Source: Ktedonospora formicarum (lineage in GTDB: Bacteria; Chloroflexota; Ktedonobacteria; Ktedonobacterales; Ktedonobacteraceae). Taken from it: a DNA stretch of 64,000 nucleotides. The notes under the pieces are model-generated. The model worked only from the letters and a program-made list of their open reading frames with translations. It ran no database searches and was not told where the DNA came from. Below are positions 46,670 through 55,007 of this stretch, piece after piece; the first letter of the stretch is position 1; every line of letters starts with the position of its first letter. The position numbers and the translations under genes were made by a program. The stretch is taken from contig NZ_BNJF01000008.1 of assembly GCF_016587355.1 (NCBI RefSeq), positions 268,053-332,052 of the forward strand. The letters are read 5' to 3'.

Positions 46670-46703
46670 CTCACTAGAGAATCTCCACAGTTTCTCTAGT
46701 GAG
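46670..46703 (+). terminator. Terminator-like hairpin after tetR
   Basis: Perfect 12-bp stem CTCACTAGAGAA / TTCTCTAGTGAG, 10-nt loop, starting 8 bp after the tetR stop. No T-run. Confidence 0.55.
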
Positions 46704-46761
46704 TATCATGCCTCCTCCCTGCTATCAATTCTCCCTTCGCATTTCTTGACCGGCGTTCTAG

Positions 46762-47279
46762 GATCTCTCAGGGGCGACAGTATTGACGCCACATTGACAG
46801 CTTACGCTGTGGCTCGGCGAGTTTTGGTTTGGTGTCATGTTTTGAAATAGTTGCTAGACAGAAGGCAAGGCCGTACCCAGTGTGGCCTTCTCACCGAAAA
46901 CGCTGCAGCCAACGCGTTCCTAAACTTTTGGGGGTTGATACCTACAAGAAATGAGACCACGAGCCTTCTCATTTTTGATCAGTGTATCACATAGTTTGAG
47001 CGTGATTGTTTTTATCCAGTGAGTGTAGCTGCGCTCCTCATTTTCGCCGACATTGTAGATACTTACGCCTGCCACAAACGCCTGCGTCATCCTTCGATCA
47101 CTTGAGGCTCGTAGCGATTGGAGCAATAAAAGATCTGGTGCGCAACGCTCCGTCCTGATCAACGAGACACAAGCCACTCCCGGAAACGGCGTCGGATCAA
47201 CCTATTGGATGCTTCATGAGATCCATATGCACCCAGTAGGTCGAGCAAGGCTACTAGATCTTTCATGATCACCATATCG
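46762..47279. other. Non-coding stretch after the transposon
   Basis: About 520 bp. Small minus-strand frames (46920-47177, 47159-47269) show no known motif and look like decayed sequence. Confidence 0.35.
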
Positions 47280-47666
47280 TTAGGGACGAGGTGGGAATCC
47301 CGCTGGCTCAAACACTTCAATAAGGTTACCAGAAGGGTCTTCAATCCAGATTTGCTGCCCTCCTGGCCCTCTGACGATATCATCTCGGCGGAAGTGAACT
47401 CCTGCCTGTTTGAGTGTCTCCATCACGGTTGAGAGATCCTCCACCTCGATGACCAGGCGATTCCAGCCACCAGGGGAAGGATGCTGCCCGTCAGGCAGAG
47501 GGCGCGCCCCAGAGCTTTGTGGGCCGCTGAGCAGGAGCTGGAGATCTCCTCGCGCCACTAAGGCCATCGCTGGACTGGCATTGTATTCCAATGTAAATCC
47601 CAAATGGCGAGTGTAGAAGGTGATTGCTTGATCGACATCCTCAATCATATAGCGAATGCGTGCCAT
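47280..47666 (-). CDS. VOC (glyoxalase/bleomycin resistance) family protein
   Basis: 128 aa from ATG 47666 (MARIRYMIEDVDQAITFYTRHLGF); the open frame extends to 47693. The paired beta-alpha-beta-beta-beta modules are visible, the second beginning NRLVIEVEDLSTVMETLKQAGV and ending QIWIEDPSGNLIEVFEPA, which carries a typical metal-binding Glu. GAGAAAGA precedes the chosen ATG. Substrate unknown. Confidence 0.87.
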   Translation of the reverse strand: MARIRYMIEDVDQAITFYTRHLGFTLEYNASPAMALVARGDLQLLLSGPQSSGARPLPDGQHPSPGGWNRLVIEVEDLSTVMETLKQAGVHFRRDDIVRGPGGQQIWIEDPSGNLIEVFEPAGFPPRP

Positions 47667-47802
47667 GTCTTTCTCCTTTTCTTCAAGAACCATGTTCCTT
47701 CAATAAATCCTTTACAGGAGCTCTTTCCTCGACTTGGTGTCGCAAAGATCCTTCTCGGTTCCAGCCCGGAACCGAGCTGAGAGGTGCTCAGCCTGCTGTC
47801 TT

Positions 47803-48585
47803 CTATCTCGAAACCGTCTCCCGGCGCTCTTGCTCTAGCACGGTGAGCAACAATCGAATGCGCACGTCCAACTGGCTCGCTAGCTGGTCGAAGACCTGTT
47901 GTTGTTCCGCTTCCGACCCTTCTATCCTCGTTGGGTCGGGCAAACTCCAATGAATTGGTGTCGAGTCTCGCCAGGTGGGACACCGCTCACGAACCCGATC
48001 ACAGAGCGTGATCACACGATCAAACGACTGACCCACAAACATCTCCAGGGATTTGGGCACACACTGGTTCATCTGAATACCCGATTGGGCAAGCGTGCGG
48101 ATTGCCAACGGATGGACTGCTTGAGCAGGATGACTCCCGGCACTCCACGCCTGTACCTGTCCCTGGCTCAGGTGACGCACTAGCGCCTCGCCCATCTGAG
48201 AGCGGGCGCTGTTGCTTGTGCAGAGAAACAAGAGGCGCGGCGGGGAAACCTCAAAGTGCCAGCGCGTGCGCTGCGTGGGAGGGATCGCGTCTCCAAGGCT
48301 CGGATGGAGGCTTGAGGATGCTTGCAGGTAGAGCGTGTGCAGGCGTTGTAGGTCCAGGCTGTAATAAAACGAGCGCTCATCAGCAGCGCTGCGCCTCTCA
48401 TGCACGAGACCCGCCTGACGGAGCTGGCGTAAGTGATAGGAGACGAGATTGAGTGGGTGCTTCACCTGCTCCACGAGCTCGGCCACACGGTAATCACTCT
48501 GTGTGAGCCGTTGGAGTAACGTCCACCGCAGATCGTGTGCCAGCAGTTTGAGCACCGACGGCGCTGGCTGTTCCATTGTCTGCAT
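47803..48585 (-). CDS. ArsR-type HTH fused to LMW-phosphatase-type arsenate reductase
   Basis: 260 aa. Residues 1-95 are an ArsR-like winged helix (LLAHDLRWTLLQRL, LNLVSYHLRQLRQAGLVHERRS). Residues 116-250 are a low-molecular-weight phosphatase/arsenate reductase domain with active site LFLCTSNSARSQM (C122) and general-acid SLPDPTRIEG. Such fusions combine As(III) sensing or local regulation with As(V) reduction. The ArsR part lacks the classic ELCVCDL metal site, so how it senses is unclear. It is the second arsenic-related locus of the window and stands alone on its strand. Confidence 0.87.
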   Translation of the reverse strand: MQTMEQPAPSVLKLLAHDLRWTLLQRLTQSDYRVAELVEQVKHPLNLVSYHLRQLRQAGLVHERRSAADERSFYYSLDLQRLHTLYLQASSSLHPSLGDAIPPTQRTRWHFEVSPPRLLFLCTSNSARSQMGEALVRHLSQGQVQAWSAGSHPAQAVHPLAIRTLAQSGIQMNQCVPKSLEMFVGQSFDRVITLCDRVRERCPTWRDSTPIHWSLPDPTRIEGSEAEQQQVFDQLASQLDVRIRLLLTVLEQERRETVSR

Positions 48586-49065
48586 CGTCTCTTTTCTCCT
48601 AATCTTATTTGAAGCAATTCAATTTAAGAGAACTATACCCAAGAATGGTTGATAAGTCAAGAGAGAAAGCCTGTGGCTCTGGGGAAGACAGCCTCATGGT
48701 GAGGTCTCGCGTGAGCCAGTCGCCTAAGCTTGGAACTACTGAGGATCTCGCGGCTGACGACGAGAGGAGAGACCAGATCTCTCTGGAATCCATATGCAGC
48801 TCTCCTACAACACACGAGACCGTCACCGGTTGTCCTCTGACCTTGCCTTTTTTTGAGAAGGCGTGCTATATTTCTGTTAAGCCTATTTGCTTCAAAAGAG
48901 ATTGTATAAAATTTCTCATTCATCCGAGGCAAGGATCTCTAAAAGCAGGGAAGCCCTTCTTTCGGCGAAGCGGAGAGCATGGGGGACGCGCAAAGATGTG
49001 GTTCCCCCCTTCATTCCCGGACCTGTCGTTCAGTTGCCTACGTCAAAGAGAAAGGATAATCTCCC
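48586..49065. other. Divergent intergenic region
   Basis: About 480 bp between the ArsR-ArsC fusion and the carotenoid gene. A plus-strand frame from 48609 runs through it into the carotenoid gene in a different frame; it has no motif and is judged spurious. Confidence 0.4.
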
Positions 49066-50007
49066 TTGACTGTCAACAATCGCTCTGTCGTGAGAAACGT
49101 CTCGATCTATGTCCTTTGGCTTCTGGTTGTGGTGTATGCAGTGGTGAAACTCATGAATTCAGTGCTTCCACTCCATATTCCTACGGCGATAGGGCTTTTG
49201 ATCCCAATCGTTTTTTGGCTGCTTCATGGAGCCTTGCGCTACAAATGGAGCGGCATTCTCACCTTTCTTGTCCTTTGTCTGGTCGTCAGTAATCTGCTGG
49301 AGAACACCAGTATTCTGACTGGCTTTCCATTTGGTCACTATTATTACACCGACGCGTTTGGTCCCAAGCTCTTTCAGGTACCTCTGCTGGTTGGCTTTGC
49401 CTACTTCCCCGGCTACTCCGCCTGGGTTCTTGCCACGGTGCTGATTGGCGATATTGACCGCAAGTCCAGTGCGTTCACCACGTTCGCCGTTCCGTTTATT
49501 GCTTCCTTCGGCATGGTTGCCAATGATCTGGGCTTGGATCCCACAATCTCGACGATCAATCATGTCTTCATCTGGGAGCAAGGTGGTGGCTACTTCGGGG
49601 TGCCATTCACCAACTATGTGGGGTGGCTCTTCACGGCGTATGTGCTCTTCCAATTGTTTGCCCTCTTCCTGCGTTTCCGCAGGACTGACAGCAAAGAGGA
49701 AGTGTCGGCCTTTCCCAAGTCGTACTACGCTCAGGCGATCATCGTGTTTGCCGTGGTTGGGTTGGCATATGTTGTGTCCTATCTGTCAGGCAGCGGCGAT
49801 ACGCTGGTCACTGACGCGATGGGGGTGGTCTGGCATACCAGAAGCATTGCTGAAGCAGAAGCGACGGTCAGCATCTTTACGATGATCTTCATAGCAGCTT
49901 TATCGACCGTGAAACTGCTTCAAAGGTCAGCCACGGCTACGAGTGCATCAATTGAAACAGGATCAGGTGAAACAACTACCAGGGAAATCTCTCCAGAGTT
50001 GAAATAA
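49066..50007 (+). CDS. Carotenoid biosynthesis protein (CruF-like, PF04240)
   Basis: 313 aa, TTG start at 49066 with AAAGGA upstream (a GTG at 49090 is an alternative). Seven to eight hydrophobic helices. Family blocks are seen: NLLENTSILTGFPFGHYYYTD, GFAYFPGYSAWVLATVLIG, AFTTFAVPFIASFGMVANDLGLDP and WEQGGGYFGVPFTNYVGWLF. Members hydrate C50/C40 carotenoid ends (CruF) or have related roles. No other carotenoid gene is nearby. A strong hairpin follows about 225 bp downstream. Confidence 0.85.
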   Translation: MTVNNRSVVRNVSIYVLWLLVVVYAVVKLMNSVLPLHIPTAIGLLIPIVFWLLHGALRYKWSGILTFLVLCLVVSNLLENTSILTGFPFGHYYYTDAFGPKLFQVPLLVGFAYFPGYSAWVLATVLIGDIDRKSSAFTTFAVPFIASFGMVANDLGLDPTISTINHVFIWEQGGGYFGVPFTNYVGWLFTAYVLFQLFALFLRFRRTDSKEEVSAFPKSYYAQAIIVFAVVGLAYVVSYLSGSGDTLVTDAMGVVWHTRSIAEAEATVSIFTMIFIAALSTVKLLQRSATATSASIETGSGETTTREISPELK

Positions 50008-50496
50008 CACGGGTGCTTGAGGTGTTACGCTTTATCCATGTGGAAATTTCATGGGTCTGGCACAGATTTGGAGCATCATATGTAAACACGCCTCTTTCTC
50101 CTTTCAATGAACAAATGCCGATCTGGCAAAAAGATAGAGTGAATTGTATAAAGCAAGAGGATGCCGAAACAGCTTCCACTCTTTGGAAAGACCAGAAGTG
50201 AGAGGGTGATGAGCCCGCTTTCCAATTGAAGAGAACAGAGGAGAGGAGGCTGATTTCCTCTCAGCCTCCTCTCCTCTGTTCCATATATCTGTTTATTTGA
50301 CGGATTTCACATGCAACAATTCAGATTTGTTATATAGCCCCGTTTTCGTCAATACTCAGAAACAGAGCGTACCCATATTCACTCAGAGCGTCTTTTCAAG
50401 GTAGAAATGTGCCTCAAACGCCTTTATTGCGCTGCGGATGGTTCGTGCCGAGACACATGATGCTGTTCGATAATGCGCTGACACTCAAAGGAGGGC
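50008..50496. other. Non-coding stretch with a strong hairpin
   Basis: About 490 bp; apart from the hairpin at 50234-50280 no gene is seen. Confidence 0.4.
50234..50280 (+). terminator. Perfect 20-bp hairpin
   Basis: Arms 50234-50253 (AACAGAGGAGAGGAGGCTGA) and 50261-50280 with a 7-nt loop; followed by CCATATATCTG rather than a T-run. It probably ends the carotenoid transcript. Confidence 0.6.
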
Positions 50497-50724
50497 ATGC
50501 CCATATCAATCCCTAACACTGTGATCGTACCCGGACAATGGAAGGTGCTCAAAGGGCATACCGTCTGTGAAGAGATTGAACTGGCCATCCGCAAAGCCTT
50601 ACCCGAAAGTACGGTATTTACCCATTTAGAGCCCAAGGAAGACCCTGTATCATTTGGAGATATCGAGCTCTTGATCGAGCGTTGGTCTAAGCAACATCCT
50701 TTGTGGTGGGAAGGACGAGCGTGA
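50497..50724 (+). pseudogene. C-terminal fragment of a cation diffusion facilitator
   Basis: The frame VPGQWKVLKGHTVCEEIELAIRKALPESTVFTHLEPKEDPVSFGDIEL, here abbreviated in parts, matches the cytoplasmic dimerisation domain of CDF heavy-metal exporters (HTVCEEIE, STVFTHLEP). No transmembrane part is found upstream, so this is a remnant, or a rare stand-alone domain. A 15-bp hairpin follows. Confidence 0.6.
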
Positions 50725-50740
50725 ACTTTCCCGAAGGGCT

Positions 50741-50784
50741 CTCCAGAGGAAGCTTTTTTGATCAGAAAGAAGCTTCCTCTGGAG
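50741..50784. repeat. 15-bp inverted repeat
   Basis: CTCCAGAGGAAGCTT (50741-50755) and its inverse (50770-50784) with a 14-nt loop containing TTTT, after the CDF fragment. Possibly a terminator. Confidence 0.5.
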
Positions 50785-50987
50785 AATGCATGAGGCAAGG
50801 TGTCTTCCTGTCACTTGCGTTGTGGAATCATCGCAAACCGTGTGCGAAGGATGACGTTTATCCTGGCGGACTAGGTAAGCGTGGCGCGAATGCGGCGATA
50901 GGTCAAAAGCCGTTCCTCTTCCGACAATTCTTCAGAGGGAATATCTTCGGCGGACCAAAGTTGACGCCGACTCCGTCGCCGTGGCGC

Positions 50988-51864
50988 TCAGACGGCAGAC
51001 TTGAGCAGGTCCTCATACCACTGGCGAAAGCTGGTAGGGGCAGTGGACTCGGGGGTGCGCAGCTCAGTGTTGTCGATACCGTTGCTCTTGGCCACCATCA
51101 GATCGACCATGCTCTGCGCCATCACGTTGGACATCCCGGATCTGGTCAGCCTGGCTTTGTAGGCCTCGCCGGGGATCTGCTGGTAACGCACTGGCCTGCC
51201 TAGCACCTCCGACATGATCTGCGCCATGTCGTTGAAGGACAGGTCCTCAGGGCCAAGCACCGGGACGCTGCCCTGTCCACTCCAGGAGTGATCGAGTAGA
51301 AGTCTGGTGGCAACGGAGGCGATGTCGCAGGTGGCGCAGGTTGGGATCTTGCGATCTCCGGATACCATGTCAAAGAACATACCCTGACCCTTGATCGACC
51401 TGACCTGACGGAGCAGGTTATCCATGTAGGAAGCTATCGTTAGTGCCCGGTAACTGACCCCCGCGCTTGCGATCAGGTCGTCCTTGATCAGAAACCCCGC
51501 TACGAACCCGGAGTTTTTTTCCAGCACCGTGCCGCGACCGAGGGTCGAGATCCCAACCACGCGCTTCACCCTCTGACTCTTGAAGGCCTCGCACACTGGT
51601 CTGCTGAAGTCAACATAGGCGGCCTCGACGCTCGCGGCGTGTGGGTCCGGGGGTACCACCCAAAATACAGAGTCGGCACCTGCAAACGCCCGATTGACGA
51701 TGTCGAGGTCGTCATGCGATCCTTCCACGACCTCGACGCGCTCATGTGTGTGCGGGAAGGCGAGAAGGATCGCGTACGATCACGCGGATCGACTCGTTAC
51801 TATTGGGCAGGTTGTTGAGAACTTGATGGCCGAACTGGCCTGTAGGTGTGGTGACGACAATCAT
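50988..51864 (-). CDS. NmrA-like NAD(P)-binding protein, apparent frameshift
   Basis: ATG 51864 is preceded by GGAGG at good spacing and begins MIVVTTPTGQFGHQVLNNL, a Rossmann motif of NmrA-type atypical SDRs. The frame ends after RVIVRDPSRLPAHT; removing one T near 51749 continues as ERVEVVEGSHDDLDIVNRAFAGADSVFWVVPPD. The rest is intact, with GISTLGRG, ALTIASYMDNLL and the GPEDLSFNDMAQIMSEVLGR block. The corrected length is 291 aa. Family members bind NAD(P) as redox sensors or reductases. GC content is higher than nearby. Confidence 0.78.
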
Positions 51865-52680
51865 GAAAACGACCTCCAAGGTTGTGATTTTCCTTAAAAA
51901 CCTTTCCCCGTATGAGAAATATCTGTTTGGGTCTAGCACAATCTCAGGAGACCTAATGTGTAAGAGAGAGCGTCCCTCATATTTGTTGAACACAGGAACG
52001 CTGGCTCTCTGGCACTACAGGTCTCTGGAACCTGCACGAGTGCTGACCTTCGCAGGATGCATAATCTAGAAAGAGAGCCCCTTCAAGAGTCAATCTTGCA
52101 TATGTCATGATATCATTTGCTAGAGGCGTCCTTGTCAATAATGGCAAAAAGACGACACGCACTTCACAACACAGCAGATCTTACCCTCAATCGCGCATTT
52201 ACAATGCCATTACCTCGCCAGTTGTATAATCGACTGCGTCATGCCAACCTCAGTGGTCAATTGTAACTAAGTCAAGCCCTCCCATCGACACGGGTTCTGA
52301 CAAGTGGTAAATAGCGTGAATGTGTAAGAACCGAATGTTCGACGATTTTTAAGGTCAATGATGGGAATTTGGGCCAATCATTGGAATCGACTATCTCTCA
52401 AGATGCAAATCCGTACCAGAAGGGCTGTTCCACACATGCTTCTTGTAAATTCGCGGTGGAACAGACCATGCCGGTCCAAGACATTATTAACCAATTTGGG
52501 CAGCGACCTGTGGCGATTTACCCTTGATTTCTCCTGGTATGTTAAAGGGAGAACATCCCGGAAAATATCGAGAGGAGAAGTAGGGGAGCAAAAGTGTCTC
52601 CTGGGAAACGTGCAAAGCCGGGTGCGTACTGAAGAGTGGAGCAGGTTTAGCAATAGAGCCTCTAGCCGGAGCAGGGCAGG
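51865..52680. other. Non-coding stretch before the IS4-type element
   Basis: About 800 bp without a supported gene; contains repeat copy B (52309-52462) and the left direct repeat of the IS4-type element. Confidence 0.4.
52309..52462 (+). repeat. Dispersed repeat, copy B
   Basis: Diverged partner of 42706-42846 in the same orientation, with an ~11-bp insertion after AAATAGCGTGAAT. Conserved blocks are as given for copy A. Confidence 0.5.
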
Positions 52681-54112
52681 CATAGGCGTCAAGTTAAGCC
52701 CCAGTAAACCCCATCAAGAAGTTGATGGGAGGTACTGGGGCGCGTACTTCGAGCGGGGATGGAAGCGCTTCCCAACAACGCTTCACGGATACATGCAAGG
52801 GCTTGAGAAAGAGGGATATATCCACGAATGCCGAGAACCAAGAGCGAGAGTTGATCTCGAAAGAGATCAGCACAGAGCATCCAATTACGGTGAGGATCAT
52901 CCCAACAACTCTCAAGGAGAACCCAATGTTCCACGAGCATAGCGATCAGCTTAGCATAGAACTCACAAAGAATATGGTCGGGAAGCTGGCTGCTCCATTC
53001 ATCCACATGCCCATGACTCTTCCAGAGCTTGAAGAGCAATTCCACCTGCCAACGCGCCCGAAACAGCAGGAGTGCTTCTTCTGCTGAGAGGCGTTCCACA
53101 GGCGCATTGGTAACAATCAAGGTCCAGCGAGCAAGGGCAAGAGCATGTGAGGAGGGCACATGCCCTTGCTTGTTGGCCTTGTCCAGCAGATGCTCACGGC
53201 GTTTCTGAGCTACCTCATCAGAGACAGGTAAGGCAATAATCCGCGCATTGAGCCAGAGGGAGCGAATGGAGCCTAAACGGACCGAAAGATCAATGACTGT
53301 GTCGGTCAAAGCGGACAAGTGAGATGCCAAATCCAAGCGTTGCCCCTCGGGTGTACTCACGGCCAAATTGCCTCGTGGGCGAATGACAAAAACGACCCCT
53401 TGTTGGTCCATCTGACGCAACTGCTTGAGGGAGTAATAGGCAGCATCTGCCACCCACACACTGCCTTGCCCGCAAGGCAGTGTGTGGGTGCTCGTTCGGC
53501 TATCATGATCACGTCCCTGATGGAGTGCTGGCCCGTCCAACCTGCCACTGCGCAGATCCCAGCGCACGCCGAGTTTGACAGCCGATGGAGATGCATTCCC
53601 TCCGCTTCCTTTCCAGAGCCAGGCGAGAGCCGATGGCAATTCAATACAGGTAGTATCTTCGAGGAGAACTGCAGGGAAACGAGCTAGGAGCCCAACAGAT
53701 AAAGAAGACGTTAGAAGGAGCGTGTGAACTGCTTGCTGTAACACGCTCAAGAGCCAATGCGCTGTGTTCTTTGTCAAGCGTTCAAAGATTGCTTGTTTAC
53801 TCACTCTCACCCCCACCGAGTGCGCAAAGCGGGCCAGTTGACTGGGACCAGCTAATGGATGTTTCAGCCAGCCAAAGACGAGTAAAAGCAGCAAGGTGCT
53901 CGCAGAAAAGCAACGATGACGGACAATCAATCCTTGTTCTTGAGCCAAACGAGGCGCATCTTTATAGATCAATTCCTCTAAGGCCTGGCACAAGGGTGCT
54001 ATACTTTTCATAGAAAAGCTCCTGTTTCTGATAGCAGTTTGCCTACTTCTATCATGACACAGGAGCTTTTACTTGTCAGGTTGAGATCTCTTCTCTTAAC
54101 TTGACGCCTATG
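52681..54112 (-). mobile_element. IS4-type insertion sequence with 18-bp terminal repeats and 22-bp direct repeats
   Basis: Perfect terminal inverted repeats: CATAGGCGTCAAGTTAAG at 52681-52698 and its inverse at 54095-54112, giving a 1432-bp element. It is flanked by identical 22-bp sequences at 52659-52680 and 54113-54134 (beginning CCTCTAGCCGG, ending GCAGG). Such a long target duplication is unusual. The transposase frame is intact and repeats are perfect, so the insertion looks recent. Confidence 0.9.
52689..54011 (-). CDS. IS4-family transposase
   Basis: 440 aa, intact. N-terminal helical part (LVFGWLKHPLAGPSQLARFAHSVGVRVSKQAIFERL, in parts). The DDE core begins VLLEDTTCIELPSAL (first D), then WVADAAYYSLKQLRQMDQQGVVFVIRPRGN with the second D, and the YREK-like LFRARWQVELLFKLWKSHG containing the catalytic E. 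C-terminal FYAKLIAMLVEHWVLL is typical of DDE_Tnp_1/IS4-type enzymes. ATG 54011 lies 101 bp from the right end. Confidence 0.9.
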   Translation of the reverse strand: MKSIAPLCQALEELIYKDAPRLAQEQGLIVRHRCFSASTLLLLLVFGWLKHPLAGPSQLARFAHSVGVRVSKQAIFERLTKNTAHWLLSVLQQAVHTLLLTSSLSVGLLARFPAVLLEDTTCIELPSALAWLWKGSGGNASPSAVKLGVRWDLRSGRLDGPALHQGRDHDSRTSTHTLPCGQGSVWVADAAYYSLKQLRQMDQQGVVFVIRPRGNLAVSTPEGQRLDLASHLSALTDTVIDLSVRLGSIRSLWLNARIIALPVSDEVAQKRREHLLDKANKQGHVPSSHALALARWTLIVTNAPVERLSAEEALLLFRARWQVELLFKLWKSHGHVDEWSSQLPDHILCEFYAKLIAMLVEHWVLLESCWDDPHRNWMLCADLFRDQLSLLVLGIRGYIPLSQALACIREALLGSASIPARSTRPSTSHQLLDGVYWGLT

Positions 54113-54252
54113 CCTCTAGCCGGAGCAGGGCAGGCTCTTTTTTACTGCGACAAGTCTGCCTGCAAACACTACTGCCATTTTACAAAATAACAGAGAACTC
54201 TCTGGCTGAAAATAGTGTCTTATTGGGTGAATTGCAAAATTGCTGTGAAATC

Positions 54253-54714
54253 CTAGAGCGCCTGGGCAATTTCGGCTTCAGCGTGCGCTTTGCCCAGACC
54301 CAGAAAACCAGCGGAGTGCGCCTTGTGTATCACTTCACTGGCGATTTGCAGAAGCCAGCGTTTGTATGCTTCGACCTCTTGAGGCCGGCCTTTCTTGTTC
54401 AGGATACCAATGGCTTGTTCACACATCTGATTTCTGATGGCGATGGCATCCTCTTTACTGCTTCCCTCGTGTTTTTCGATGAGTTCATTCTGCCCCTCGT
54501 GATTTTCCTCTTTGAGAGCAAAAATGCTCTGGATACATTCACTCTCTGGGAATTGCCTGCTGGTGTCGCGTACAATCAGGTAGAGGGAGAGTGCTGTTTT
54601 GACAGCTTTGAGCGCGCTCACGTGAATGACAGCCAGAGAGGTTCCTGCCACCACAAAGGGAACTGCAAACAGGAGTTCGCCTTCGTCGTGCGTAAAGTCA
54701 GTGGCTTTGGTCAT
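54253..54714 (-). CDS. Conserved hypothetical, helical, TerB-like
   Basis: 153 aa from ATG 54714 with GAGGTG 6 bp upstream. FTHDEGELLFAVPFVVAGTSLAVIHVS starts a helical domain; the C-terminus has EAYKRWLLQIASEVIHKAHSAGFLGLGKAHAEAEIAQAL, seen in parts. This resembles small conserved helical proteins with a TerB-like fold. A frame on the opposite strand (54223-54765) is judged a shadow. It is divergent from the large regulator. Function unknown. Confidence 0.65.
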   Translation of the reverse strand: MTKATDFTHDEGELLFAVPFVVAGTSLAVIHVSALKAVKTALSLYLIVRDTSRQFPESECIQSIFALKEENHEGQNELIEKHEGSSKEDAIAIRNQMCEQAIGILNKKGRPQEVEAYKRWLLQIASEVIHKAHSAGFLGLGKAHAEAEIAQAL

Positions 54715-54930
54715 ATGCTACACCTCTTCAAAATAGATGTAGATCAGGTTTTGTGCACAGTATAGTTGATCTTATATCGAAAGACAACCATCATTCTGCT
54801 GCTCCAGGAGCCTGCATTGCTGTCCATTTTGCCTCTTTTCTCCACTGCTTCTCGCCCTCGGGAAGAAGGGGGTCTGACCGTGATAGAAATCTGATGAGTT
54901 CGCCAGGGTGGCACCCCTCTTCTCTTGTGT

Positions 54931-54982
54931 TTTTGCTACCCAAACGATATACTTCATCCAGATGAACGATTGGGTAGCAAAA
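54931..54982. repeat. Inverted repeat upstream of the 1072-aa regulator
   Basis: TTTTGCTACCCA (54931-54942) and TGGGTAGCAAAA (54971-54982), extended by ACG and CGA inside, just before the start at 55008. It could be an operator or a leader stem near the ribosome binding site. Confidence 0.5.
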
Positions 54983-55007
54983 GACGAGCAGGAGGGAGAG
55001 CGCGAGT

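Larger units (their letters stand above)
43042..46761. mobile_element. IS1182-type transposon carrying an oxidoreductase and TetR regulator
   Basis: The left inverted repeat 43046-43062 (AGCGCCGGTCAAGAAAT) abuts the transposase stop. Its only match upstream is the inverse at 46741-46757 (ATTTCTTGACCGGCGTT), 16 of 17 identical. Both are flanked by CTAG (43042-43045, 46758-46761), a possible 4-bp target duplication. No nearer right end is seen between 44637 and 44872. The 3.7-kb unit thus seems to hold passenger genes, unusual for an IS. Confidence 0.6.

Noticed and set aside
48609..49292. 227-aa plus-strand frame
   Set aside because: It overlaps the carotenoid gene in another frame and shows no motif.
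54223..54765. 180-aa plus-strand frame
   Set aside because: Shadow of the minus-strand gene, which has a good ribosome binding site and conserved pattern.
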